Source: Pseudomonas proteolytica (lineage in GTDB: Bacteria; Pseudomonadota; Gammaproteobacteria; Pseudomonadales; Pseudomonadaceae). Taken from it: DNA of 64,000 nucleotides. Shown here one piece after another: positions 53,416-60,496 of this stretch. Numbering within the stretch: the stretch's first letter is position 1; each line of letters starts with the position of its first letter. The notes under the pieces are model-generated. The model worked only from the letters and a program-made list of their open reading frames with translations. It ran no database searches and had not been told where the DNA came from. The translations under genes and the position numbers were made by a program. The stretch covers positions 1 to 64,000 of the forward strand of contig NZ_VFEV01000027.1 in the NCBI RefSeq assembly GCF_007858275.1. Direction: 5' to 3'.

Positions 53416-53871
53416 ATGCCTTTCGTACCTGTAGCGCAACTCAATGAATATGTCGGCAAGGAACTGGGACGTTCCGCATGGCTCACCATCGACCAGGAGC
53501 GTATCAACCTGTTCGCAGAAGCGACCGGCGATTTTCAGTTCATCCACGTCGATCCGGTCAAAGCTGCCCAGACCCCATTTGGCAGCACCATTGCCCATGG
53601 CTTCCTGTCGCTGTCGCTGATCCCCAAGTTGATCGAAGACATCCTGATCATGCCCGAGGGCCTGAAGATGGCGGTCAACTACGGCCTGGACAGCGTGCGC
53701 TTTATCCAGCCGGTGAAGGTCAACTCCAAGGTGCGCCTGGCAGTGACCCTCACCGACGCCACCGAGAAAAAGCCGGGGCAGTGGCTGCTCAAGGCCACCT
53801 GCACCCTGGAAATCGAGGGCGAGGAAAAACCCGCCTACATCGCCGAATCATTGTCACTGTGCTTCGTCTGA
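53416..53871 (+). CDS. MaoC-like enoyl-CoA hydratase
   Basis: 151 residues, single hot-dog domain. The hydratase-2 motif is ATGDFQFIHVDP with catalytic Asp39 and His44, then PFGSTIAHGFLSLSLIP. Enzymes of this type hydrate trans-2-enoyl-CoA to (R)-3-hydroxyacyl-CoA, which can feed polyhydroxyalkanoate synthesis (PhaJ-like). AAGGAGAG precedes the ATG. Single gene; no pha genes nearby, so the pathway is uncertain. Confidence 0.9.
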   Translation: MPFVPVAQLNEYVGKELGRSAWLTIDQERINLFAEATGDFQFIHVDPVKAAQTPFGSTIAHGFLSLSLIPKLIEDILIMPEGLKMAVNYGLDSVRFIQPVKVNSKVRLAVTLTDATEKKPGQWLLKATCTLEIEGEEKPAYIAESLSLCFV

Positions 53872-53876
53872 TACAC

Positions 53877-53935
53877 CTGTAGGAGCCGGCTTGCCGGCGA
53901 TAGCGCCAGCAGTCGCGCCATCGCCGACAAGTCTG
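53877..53935. repeat. Degenerate REP pair
   Basis: CTGTAGGAGCCGGCTTGCCG followed by an imperfect inverse half (GCCATCGCCGACAAG). Same class as the TGTAGGAGC unit near 49.7 kb. Confidence 0.65.
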
Positions 53936-54009
53936 TATTAGCACACAGACCACTAGGTATAGCTTCCCCCGCTGCGGCATACTCGGCGCTCAATTATCCG
54001 GATCCCGCT

Positions 54010-55728
54010 ATGCGCCCAATCGTTCCCCTTGCTCTGGCCTTGTTGCTCACCGCTTGCGGCGACGGCGAACCCCTGTTGCCGCCCGACGCACGGCTGCCGG
54101 ACGGCGGGCGTTATCGCGGGGATGTGGTCGATGGGCTGTTGCAAGGCCAGGGCCGGGTGGACTACCCCAACGGCAGTTGGTACGCCGGGCAATTCGACAA
54201 GGGCCAGTGGCATGGCCAGGGCGAATGGCACGGCAGCAATGGCGAAGTCTATAAAGGTCAGTTCCAGCAAGGCCTGTTCGATGGCCAGGGTACCCTGACC
54301 ACCGCAGCCAACACCTATGTCGGCGGCTTCAAGCAAGGCCGGCGCAACGGCGAAGGCACCCTCAGAGAGGGGCAGATGACCTATCGCGGCGAATTCAAGG
54401 ACGACCAGTATTCCGGCCTCGGCCGCCTGGAGTTGGCGGACGGCAGCCAATACCAGGGGCTGTTCGCCCACGGCAAACCCAACGGTGAAGGCCAGCGCAA
54501 CGACGACAGCGGCAACCAGTTCAGCGGTCACTTCGTCAATGGCCAACTGGAAGGCAACGGCACCTTCAACAGTGCCGAAGGCGACATGTACATCGGCCAC
54601 TTCAAGCAGAACCAACTCAACGGCAAGGGCCGCTACGAAAACGCCGACGGCGATGTGTGGACCGGCGAGTTCCGCGAAGGCGCCCTCAGCGGCAAAGGCG
54701 AACTGACCGGTGTGGATGGCAGCCATTACATCGGGCAATTCAGTGATTGGCGCTTCACCGGTGAAGGGCGCCTGAACCTCAGCGATGGCAGTTTCTACAT
54801 CGGTGGCTTCGACAACGACAGCTATCACGGGCAAGGCACCCTGGTGCTCACCGATGGCACGGTACAGGCCGGGACCTGGGCCAATGGCCTGCGCGTACGC
54901 GATGCCGATGGCAAGCTGTTGCCCGATGCCCTGGAGGTCGGGGTACTGGCCCAGGGGCGTTTGCTCGATAACGCCCTTGCCGCCGTGCCGGCGTCGACCC
55001 CGGCGGTCGAGCTGTACACCCTGGTGGTGGCCGGCGACGGCAAGCAAAGCGTATTCCTGCGCGAGGCCGACTATGTCAGCAACCTGCTGGCCAGCCGTTT
55101 CGGCGCCCGCGGGCAGATCCGCCTGGTCAACCATCGCGACCACATCGCCGACCGCCCGATGGCAACCCGCGAAAGCCTGCGCCGTGCCGTGCAGACCCTG
55201 GCCGAGCGCACCGGCCCCGAAGACCTGGTGTTTATCTACCTGACCAGCCACGGCACCCACGAACACCAACTGGTGCTCGACCAACCCCGCATGGAGCTGG
55301 CCGACCTGCCGAGCGACGAACTGGCGGCGGTGATGGCGCCGCTGAAAAACCGCGACAAGGTCATCGTGATTTCAGCCTGCTACTCCGGTGGATTTATCCC
55401 GGCGCTCAAGGATGATCACACCCTGATCATGACCGCCTCGCGCGCCGATCGTGTGTCGTTTGGCTGCTCGGAAGAAGCCGACTTCACCTACTTTGGCGAT
55501 GCCTTGTTCGCCCAGGCCCTGACCCAGACCGACGATTTGCAACATGCTTTCAAGCTGGCCCAACGGCATGTGACCGAACGCGAAATGGCTGACAACTTCG
55601 AAGCCTCCGAACCACAGATCTGGGCCCCCAAGAGCGTCATCGCCCGCTGGCAATTATTACGCAAACAGCAGGCACGAAAGGCGCTGGAAAGCGTCTCTAT
55701 CAATAGCAAGGAAGCAAAGAGCAACTAA
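54010..55728 (+). CDS. Lipoprotein with MORN repeats and a C13-type cysteine peptidase domain
   Basis: 572 residues. Signal peptide with lipobox LLTAC (Cys16). About ten MORN-type repeats follow from 34 to 290, each near 23 residues with a Y-x-G-x-F/W...G-x-G pattern (for example YAGQFDKGQWHGQGEW). The C-terminal domain (about 335-550) resembles peptidase family C13 (legumain/GPI transamidase clan): TSHGTHEH with His414 and ISACYSGGF with Cys457 form the dyad, and MTASRADRVSFGC resembles the clan's following strand. It would sit in the periplasm or on the outer membrane. Substrate unknown. Single gene with an oxidoreductase gene 28 bases downstream. Confidence 0.87.
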   Translation: MRPIVPLALALLLTACGDGEPLLPPDARLPDGGRYRGDVVDGLLQGQGRVDYPNGSWYAGQFDKGQWHGQGEWHGSNGEVYKGQFQQGLFDGQGTLTTAANTYVGGFKQGRRNGEGTLREGQMTYRGEFKDDQYSGLGRLELADGSQYQGLFAHGKPNGEGQRNDDSGNQFSGHFVNGQLEGNGTFNSAEGDMYIGHFKQNQLNGKGRYENADGDVWTGEFREGALSGKGELTGVDGSHYIGQFSDWRFTGEGRLNLSDGSFYIGGFDNDSYHGQGTLVLTDGTVQAGTWANGLRVRDADGKLLPDALEVGVLAQGRLLDNALAAVPASTPAVELYTLVVAGDGKQSVFLREADYVSNLLASRFGARGQIRLVNHRDHIADRPMATRESLRRAVQTLAERTGPEDLVFIYLTSHGTHEHQLVLDQPRMELADLPSDELAAVMAPLKNRDKVIVISACYSGGFIPALKDDHTLIMTASRADRVSFGCSEEADFTYFGDALFAQALTQTDDLQHAFKLAQRHVTEREMADNFEASEPQIWAPKSVIARWQLLRKQQARKALESVSINSKEAKSN

Positions 55729-55756
55729 GCTGAAACTGTATCAAGGGGGAAATACC

Positions 55757-56398
55757 ATGTACTTGACGCCTCAGCATATATTGCTTGCCGGAGCCTCGGG
55801 CTTGACCGGGGAACATCTGCTGGACCGCCTGCTCAACGAGCCCACCGTCACCCGCGTATTGGCGCCCAGCCGCCGCCCGTTGGCCGAACACCCGCACCTG
55901 GAAAACCCGGTCGGCGATCCCAACGTATTGCTGCCACAACTGAGCGGCCGGGTCGACCTGGCCTTCTGCTGCCTGGGCACCACCTTGAAAAAGGCCGGCT
56001 CGGAGGAAGCCTTTCGCGCGATCGACCTGGACCTGGTGGTAGCGTTCGGCAAGCGCGCACGGGAGATGGGCGCACGGCACCTGATTGTGATCAGCGCCAT
56101 TGCCGCCGATCCAAAGTCCTCGGTGTTCTACAACCGGGTCAAAGGGGAAATGGAGCAGGCGTTGCAGGCCCAGGACTGGCCGCAGTTGACCATCGTGAGG
56201 CCTTCGCTGCTGCTGGGCGAACGGCTGGAGACCCGGCTCGCGGAAAAGCTCGCGGGGCCGCTGTCGCGGCTGATTCCCGGTAAATATCGCGGCATTGAAG
56301 TGTGTGAACTGGCCCGGGCCATGTGGCGCCTGGCGCTGGAAGAGCAGGATGGAGTGCGGATCGTCGAGTCGGACGAGTTGCGCAAGCTCGGCAAGTGA
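55757..56398 (+). CDS. NAD(P)-binding Rossmann-fold oxidoreductase
   Basis: 213 residues. Atypical SDR/HTATIP2-like fold: LLAGASGLTGEHLLDRLL is the nucleotide-binding glycine motif, FCCLGTTLKKAGS follows, then LIVISAIAADPKSSVFYNRVKGEME with the Y-x-x-x-K catalytic pair, and LTIVRPSLLLGER. Probably a small reductase or redox sensor; substrate unknown. AAGGGGGAAA precedes the start, 28 bases after the MORN-peptidase stop. A 42-bp REP pair follows. Confidence 0.87.
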   Translation: MYLTPQHILLAGASGLTGEHLLDRLLNEPTVTRVLAPSRRPLAEHPHLENPVGDPNVLLPQLSGRVDLAFCCLGTTLKKAGSEEAFRAIDLDLVVAFGKRAREMGARHLIVISAIAADPKSSVFYNRVKGEMEQALQAQDWPQLTIVRPSLLLGERLETRLAEKLAGPLSRLIPGKYRGIEVCELARAMWRLALEEQDGVRIVESDELRKLGK

Positions 56399-56425
56399 GT
56401 CTGCTCAACGGTTTTGCACCGGCCC

Positions 56426-56519
56426 AATGTGGGAGCGGGCTTGCTCGCGAAGGCGTAGTGTCAGTCAATGGATCAGGTGACTGACACTGCGCCTTCGCGA
56501 GCAAGCCCGCTCCCACATT
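56426..56519. repeat. REP pair with 42-bp near-perfect arms
   Basis: Arms 56426-56467 and 56478-56519 match at all but one position around a 10-base spacer, the longest such pair in the window (class GTGGGAGCGGGCTTGCTCGCG). It lies between convergent genes. Confidence 0.92.
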
Positions 56520-56548
56520 TCAGGTCGGTGTTAAACCTTGGCTCAGCG

Positions 56549-56833
56549 TTACAACCCACCCGTCGCATTAAACCCAACCCCCAATACCGTCAACGCCGAC
56601 AGCGGCAACAGCAGTGTGTCGAGCAACGCACTGGCTGGCAGATCAAGGCCCGGATAGCTCGGCGCTTCGGCGCCAAAGCGGTCCATGGCGCAACAACCAC
56701 CCTGCATCGCATACAAGTCCAGGCGCGTCCCCGCATACACCACTGGCGCGCCGGGTTTGGCCGCATCCAGGGTGCGCGCGGTGGCGCAGCCCATCAGTTG
56801 CAGTGCCAGCACCATCAACAAGAGTTTATTCAT
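56549..56833 (-). CDS. YceK/YidQ-type small lipoprotein
   Basis: 94 residues from ATG 56833. Signal peptide with lipobox LMGC near residues 13-16. The mature part shows YAGTRLDLYAM, GGCCAMDRFG, YPGLDLPASALLDTLLLPLS, the order typical of YceK/YidQ lipoproteins. Function unknown. Its start lies within the last codons of ubiX (8-base overlap), suggesting coupling. Confidence 0.87.
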   Translation of the reverse strand: MNKLLLMVLALQLMGCATARTLDAAKPGAPVVYAGTRLDLYAMQGGCCAMDRFGAEAPSYPGLDLPASALLDTLLLPLSALTVLGVGFNATGGL

Positions 56834-57455
56834 CACTGCTCAAATGATGCTCACCCCAACGCGGCAACATGTCCTGGGGGATATTCAGCAGGTTGAGAAC
56901 CCGCGCCACCACGAAATCCACCAGGTCATCGATGGTCTGTGGCTGATGATAGAAGCCCGGCGATGCCGGCAGGATGGTCACGCCCATATTCGACAGCTTG
57001 AGCATATGCTCCAGGTGAATGCTCGAGTAAGGCGCCTCGCGCGGCACCAGGATCAACTGGCGGCGCTCCTTCAAGGTCACGTCCGCCGCGCGCTCGATCA
57101 GGTTATTGCAAGCGCCGGTGGCGATCGCCGACAACGTGCCGGTGGAGCATGGCACCACCACCATCGCCGCAGGCGCACCGGAGCCGGAGGCCACCGGTGA
57201 CATCCAGTCTTCCTTGCCATAGACCTTGATCTGCCCCGCCGCCGCACCGGTGTATTCGGTGAGGAAGGCCTGCATCATCTGCACCTTGGGCGGCAGCGAG
57301 ACGTCAGTCTCGGTGGCCATCACCAATTGCGCGGCCTTGGAAATCAGGAAATGAACCTCGCGGTCTTCACGCACCAGGCAATCGAGCAAACGCAACCCAT
57401 AAGGCGCGCCGGACGCGCCAGTCATCGCCAGGGTAATGCGCTCCGGGCCGCTCAT
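56826..57455 (-). CDS. ubiX: Flavin prenyltransferase
   Basis: 209 residues. UbiX attaches a dimethylallyl group to FMN to make the prenyl-FMN cofactor of UbiD decarboxylases in ubiquinone synthesis. Motifs are MTGASGAPYGLRLLDCL, VVVPCSTGTLSAIATGACNNLIERAADV, LVPREAPYSSIHLEHML and ILPASPGFYHQPQTIDDLVDF (seen in segments). Overlaps mpl by 4 bases (ATGA). Confidence 0.95.
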   Translation of the reverse strand: MSGPERITLAMTGASGAPYGLRLLDCLVREDREVHFLISKAAQLVMATETDVSLPPKVQMMQAFLTEYTGAAAGQIKVYGKEDWMSPVASGSGAPAAMVVVPCSTGTLSAIATGACNNLIERAADVTLKERRQLILVPREAPYSSIHLEHMLKLSNMGVTILPASPGFYHQPQTIDDLVDFVVARVLNLLNIPQDMLPRWGEHHLSSDE

Positions 57456-58801
57456 CGCAGCGCCTCGGCCAGTTTGCCGTGCAAGCCGCCGAAGCCGCCG
57501 TTGCTCATGATCACCACGTGCGTCCCCGGCTTGGCCTGGCTCTTGACCCGCTCAATGATGCCTTCCAGGGAATCGCTGACAATCGACGGCACGCTGCAGA
57601 GTTTGGCAACGGCCGCCAAGTCCCAGCCCAGGTTGGCCGGCGCGTACCACACAACCTGGTCGGCATCGTTGACGCTTTCCGGCAGGCCGTCGCGGTGTGC
57701 GCCAAGCTTCATGGAGTTGGAACGCGGCTCGATGATCGCGATCACCGGCGCATCGCCAACGCGCTTGCGCAGGCCGTCGAGGGTGGTGGCAATCGCCGTA
57801 GGGTGGTGGGCAAAGTCGTCGTAGATGGTAATCCCATTCACTTCGGCAACCTTTTCCATGCGCCGCTTGACGCTCTTGAACGCACTCAACGCGGCAATGC
57901 CCATGGCCGGCACCACACCGACATGACGCGCCGCCGCGAGAGTGACCAAGGCGTTGGCGACGTTGTGCTGGCCGGTCATGTCCCAGTCGACGATGCCTTG
58001 GGGCTCGCCCTCGAACAGCACTTCGAACCGGGACCCGTCCTCACGCAGCAACTTGACCTGCCACTGCCCGCCCGCGCCGGTGGTTTGCACTGGCGTCCAG
58101 CAGCCCATGTCGATCACGCGCTGCAAGGCCGGTTCGGTGGTCGGATGGATCACCAGGCCTTCGCTTGGGATGGTGCGCACCAAGTGATGGAACTGCCGTT
58201 CGATAGCCGGCAGGTCGGGGAAGATGTCTGCGTGATCGAACTCCAGGTTGTTCAGGATTGCCGTGCGCGGACGGTAGTGGACGAACTTGGAGCGTTTATC
58301 GAAGAAGGCACTGTCGTATTCATCGGCCTCGATCACAAAGAATGGGGTATCACCCAGGCGTGCCGACACCGAAAAGTTCTGCGGTACGCCGCCGATCAGG
58401 AAGCCAGGGCTCATGCCCGCGTGCTCCAGGACCCAGGCCAGCATGCTGCTGGTGGTGGTCTTGCCGTGCGTACCGGCAACCGCCAGCACCCAGCGCCCTT
58501 GCAGCACATGATCGGCCAACCATTGCGGGCCGGAGACATAGGGCAAACCTTTGTTGAGCACGTATTCCACGGCGGGGTTGCCACGGGACATGGCATTGCC
58601 GATCACCACCAGGTCTGGGGCCGGGTCAAATTGCGCCGGATCGTAGCCCTGGGTCAATTCAATGCCCTGGGCCTGCAATTGCGTGCTCATGGGCGGATAG
58701 ACGTTGGCGTCGGAGCCCGTGACGTGATGGCCCAGCTCTTTGGCCAGGACAGCCATTGAGCCCATGAAGGTGCCGCAAATACCGAGAATATGAATGTGCA
58801 T
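57452..58801 (-). CDS. mpl: UDP-N-acetylmuramate:tripeptide ligase
   Basis: 449 residues from ATG 58801 (M-H-I-H-I-L-G-I-C-G-T), the family start; the longer open frame is not homologous. Mur ligase with GTFMGSMAVLAKELGH, the ATP loop VAGTHGKTTTSSMLAWV, and FAHHPTAIATTLDGLR in the C-terminal domain. It reattaches recycled murein tripeptide to UDP-MurNAc, linking to LdcA and the transglycosylases elsewhere in the window. Translationally coupled to ubiX. Confidence 0.95.
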   Translation of the reverse strand: MHIHILGICGTFMGSMAVLAKELGHHVTGSDANVYPPMSTQLQAQGIELTQGYDPAQFDPAPDLVVIGNAMSRGNPAVEYVLNKGLPYVSGPQWLADHVLQGRWVLAVAGTHGKTTTSSMLAWVLEHAGMSPGFLIGGVPQNFSVSARLGDTPFFVIEADEYDSAFFDKRSKFVHYRPRTAILNNLEFDHADIFPDLPAIERQFHHLVRTIPSEGLVIHPTTEPALQRVIDMGCWTPVQTTGAGGQWQVKLLREDGSRFEVLFEGEPQGIVDWDMTGQHNVANALVTLAAARHVGVVPAMGIAALSAFKSVKRRMEKVAEVNGITIYDDFAHHPTAIATTLDGLRKRVGDAPVIAIIEPRSNSMKLGAHRDGLPESVNDADQVVWYAPANLGWDLAAVAKLCSVPSIVSDSLEGIIERVKSQAKPGTHVVIMSNGGFGGLHGKLAEALR

Positions 58802-58974
58802 AGTGGACCTCGTAAAACATCGAGGCAGGTTAGCGCAGGGCGTGGAAAATCGCACTCTTTTACTGCGCCCCGAAGAGTTGCAATCACGCCTGGTACTTGG
58901 GCATTGCTGCACAGTACCAGGCTTGATTGCGCACCTTTGGCGAAACAAACAAATGCACTCTAGCTAACGAATCA
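58802..58974. other. Gap upstream of mpl
   Basis: About 170 bases containing the mpl promoter region on the minus strand and the downstream end of the orphan gene. No box pair is clear enough to call. Confidence 0.4.
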
Positions 58975-59007
58975 GAAACAATGAAACTTGCCTCACACCG
59001 TCTGAGG
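58975..59007 (-). terminator. Terminator overlapping the stop of the orphan gene
   Basis: On the minus strand GCCTCA (59007-59002) and TGAGGC (58995-58990) pair over a 6-base loop, followed by AAGTTTCATTGTTTC. The stop codon TGA lies in the second arm. The stem is short and the T run broken, so strength is uncertain. Confidence 0.5.
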
Positions 59008-60093
59008 CTTTCTCGTCTCCACCTCCCGCACCGCAAGAAGTCTGCCTATGCCATTACTATTGAGATGTTCATACCTTTTATCCAGCGCATCCAACCTGGC
59101 AGTAACACTTTTCGACCCTACTGTTGAATCATCTTTATAGGGTTTGTAAATAAATCCGTTTTGCTCCGAAACTTCCGCCATGTTTTTCTCGGACGCATCG
59201 TAAATCTTTTCCATCAAATCAAGGCGTTCATTTATGTCAACTGGCCATGTCGAACTTTTTTCCAGGGCCTTACCATCTCCCCCTTCAACCATGGCCTGAA
59301 TCGTATTGACGGCATACGTCATTTTTAACTCAGCACTTTCTGTACGCGTCTTAACCAATGCAGCACTTTGTTCTGCCCCACCACTTCCCGCCGCAGAAGC
59401 AGCATTGGCGGCCTGGCTTGGGGCGGGCTGATGAGCCGGAGGAAGTAGCGGGGTATTGGCAGCAAAATTACCTTTGATGGTTTCGCCCGTCCAGACAGAC
59501 CCCGCGTAGGTACCAATACTCAGCGGAGTGCTGACAAGTCCGTTTACGGAGGCGTTCACAAAAGCATCGCGCGTGACGGTTTTCAAGCTAGTGTCCGTTT
59601 TGAACACCCCGGCCTTGACCAGACGATCAGCTGAAACCAGATTGGCCGCCACATCACCGAATGTTTTCGGTTTGGCAACAGCGGGTTTGGCCGGGCCAGT
59701 GAGTGATGAATTTGGGTGCTGCGTTTTGAACACCATCTCCCTGAATTTAGTCACCCCCTGGGTGTTTGAGGGGCCTACTGGCCGGGTAGGGCCCAGAATA
59801 GAGGTCGGTTTATAAGCATTTGCTATCAAATTAGTCTTGGGGGGCTTTGGACTTACAAAAGAATAAATTTTGGAGGCCCCTCCCTTAAACCCCCTCTTAG
59901 TCCGTGTATTGATTCCATCCAAGGATTCACCAGCGGTATTCCCCTCGCTGGATGCTTGCGTCTTCTGCTTATCCCCGGACGCGCTCCAATCTGAAGCCCC
60001 TTTCGTGCCGGCAGCTGCCTGCTGGCCCGGCGCCTCGGATACCCGGTCCTTTACCTGAAAGGAGGTTGAAACAGGGGAGCCTGTAATATTCAT
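58993..60093 (-). CDS. Orphan effector-like protein
   Basis: 366 residues from ATG 60093, which follows GGGTGA by 5 bases; ATG 60105 is possible but lacks a ribosome site. The first 70 residues are rich in Ser, Gly, Gln, Thr and Ala with few hydrophobics (NITGSPVSTSFQVKDR, KGASDWSASGDKQKTQ), as in type III secreted effectors. The middle is basic and Pro-rich (SFVSPKPPKTN). A more ordered part (about 150-215) contains NASVNGLVSTPLSIGTYAG. The last 110 residues look helical and may form a coiled coil (DINERLDLMEKIYDASEKNM). No family recognised and no HrpL box found upstream. A+T-richer than its neighbours, so acquired DNA is likely. Confidence 0.65.
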   Translation of the reverse strand: MNITGSPVSTSFQVKDRVSEAPGQQAAAGTKGASDWSASGDKQKTQASSEGNTAGESLDGINTRTKRGFKGGASKIYSFVSPKPPKTNLIANAYKPTSILGPTRPVGPSNTQGVTKFREMVFKTQHPNSSLTGPAKPAVAKPKTFGDVAANLVSADRLVKAGVFKTDTSLKTVTRDAFVNASVNGLVSTPLSIGTYAGSVWTGETIKGNFAANTPLLPPAHQPAPSQAANAASAAGSGGAEQSAALVKTRTESAELKMTYAVNTIQAMVEGGDGKALEKSSTWPVDINERLDLMEKIYDASEKNMAEVSEQNGFIYKPYKDDSTVGSKSVTARLDALDKRYEHLNSNGIGRLLAVREVETRKPQTV

Positions 60094-60496
60094 GTTTTCA
60101 CCCATCGTATAGATATGTAACTATTAATTTTACTTATCCCTAAACCAAACAACCAACGCAATGACTCATCCCTTACCCCTAAGTATAAAAAACACAACAC
60201 TTAGTTCCACCCAACACACATTTAAAATCGAATATGAAATTTTGTCCCAAGCAAAACAACCGCCCATTACTTCGAACAGCACCCAAAGTAAAAAAATATT
60301 AAATAGCCACTACCCGAAGATTATTTCCAGCCAGCCCTCCGCTGTATAAGTCTCATAAGAACTTCATATCAAACATATTTACGCACTACAAAGTACGATC
60401 AAAACATCGCCGACTTGCCCACCGGTACCTTTTGTAAAAGGCGAGCGTGGGCGAGTCTTCCAAAAGACAGTAAGAGAGCAGGAATCTCCCTTGACG
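60094..60496. other. A+T-rich intergenic region
   Basis: About 400 bases, very A+T-rich from 60110 to 60400 (for example TATAAAAAACACAACAC near 60183), unlike the rest of the window. No gene or recognised site was found. It may hold the promoter of the orphan gene and looks horizontally acquired. Confidence 0.5.

Noticed and set aside
60094..60400. HrpL (hrp box) promoter upstream of the effector-like gene
   Set aside because: A GGAAC occurs on the minus strand near 60210, but no CCAC follows at the required 15-16 base spacing.
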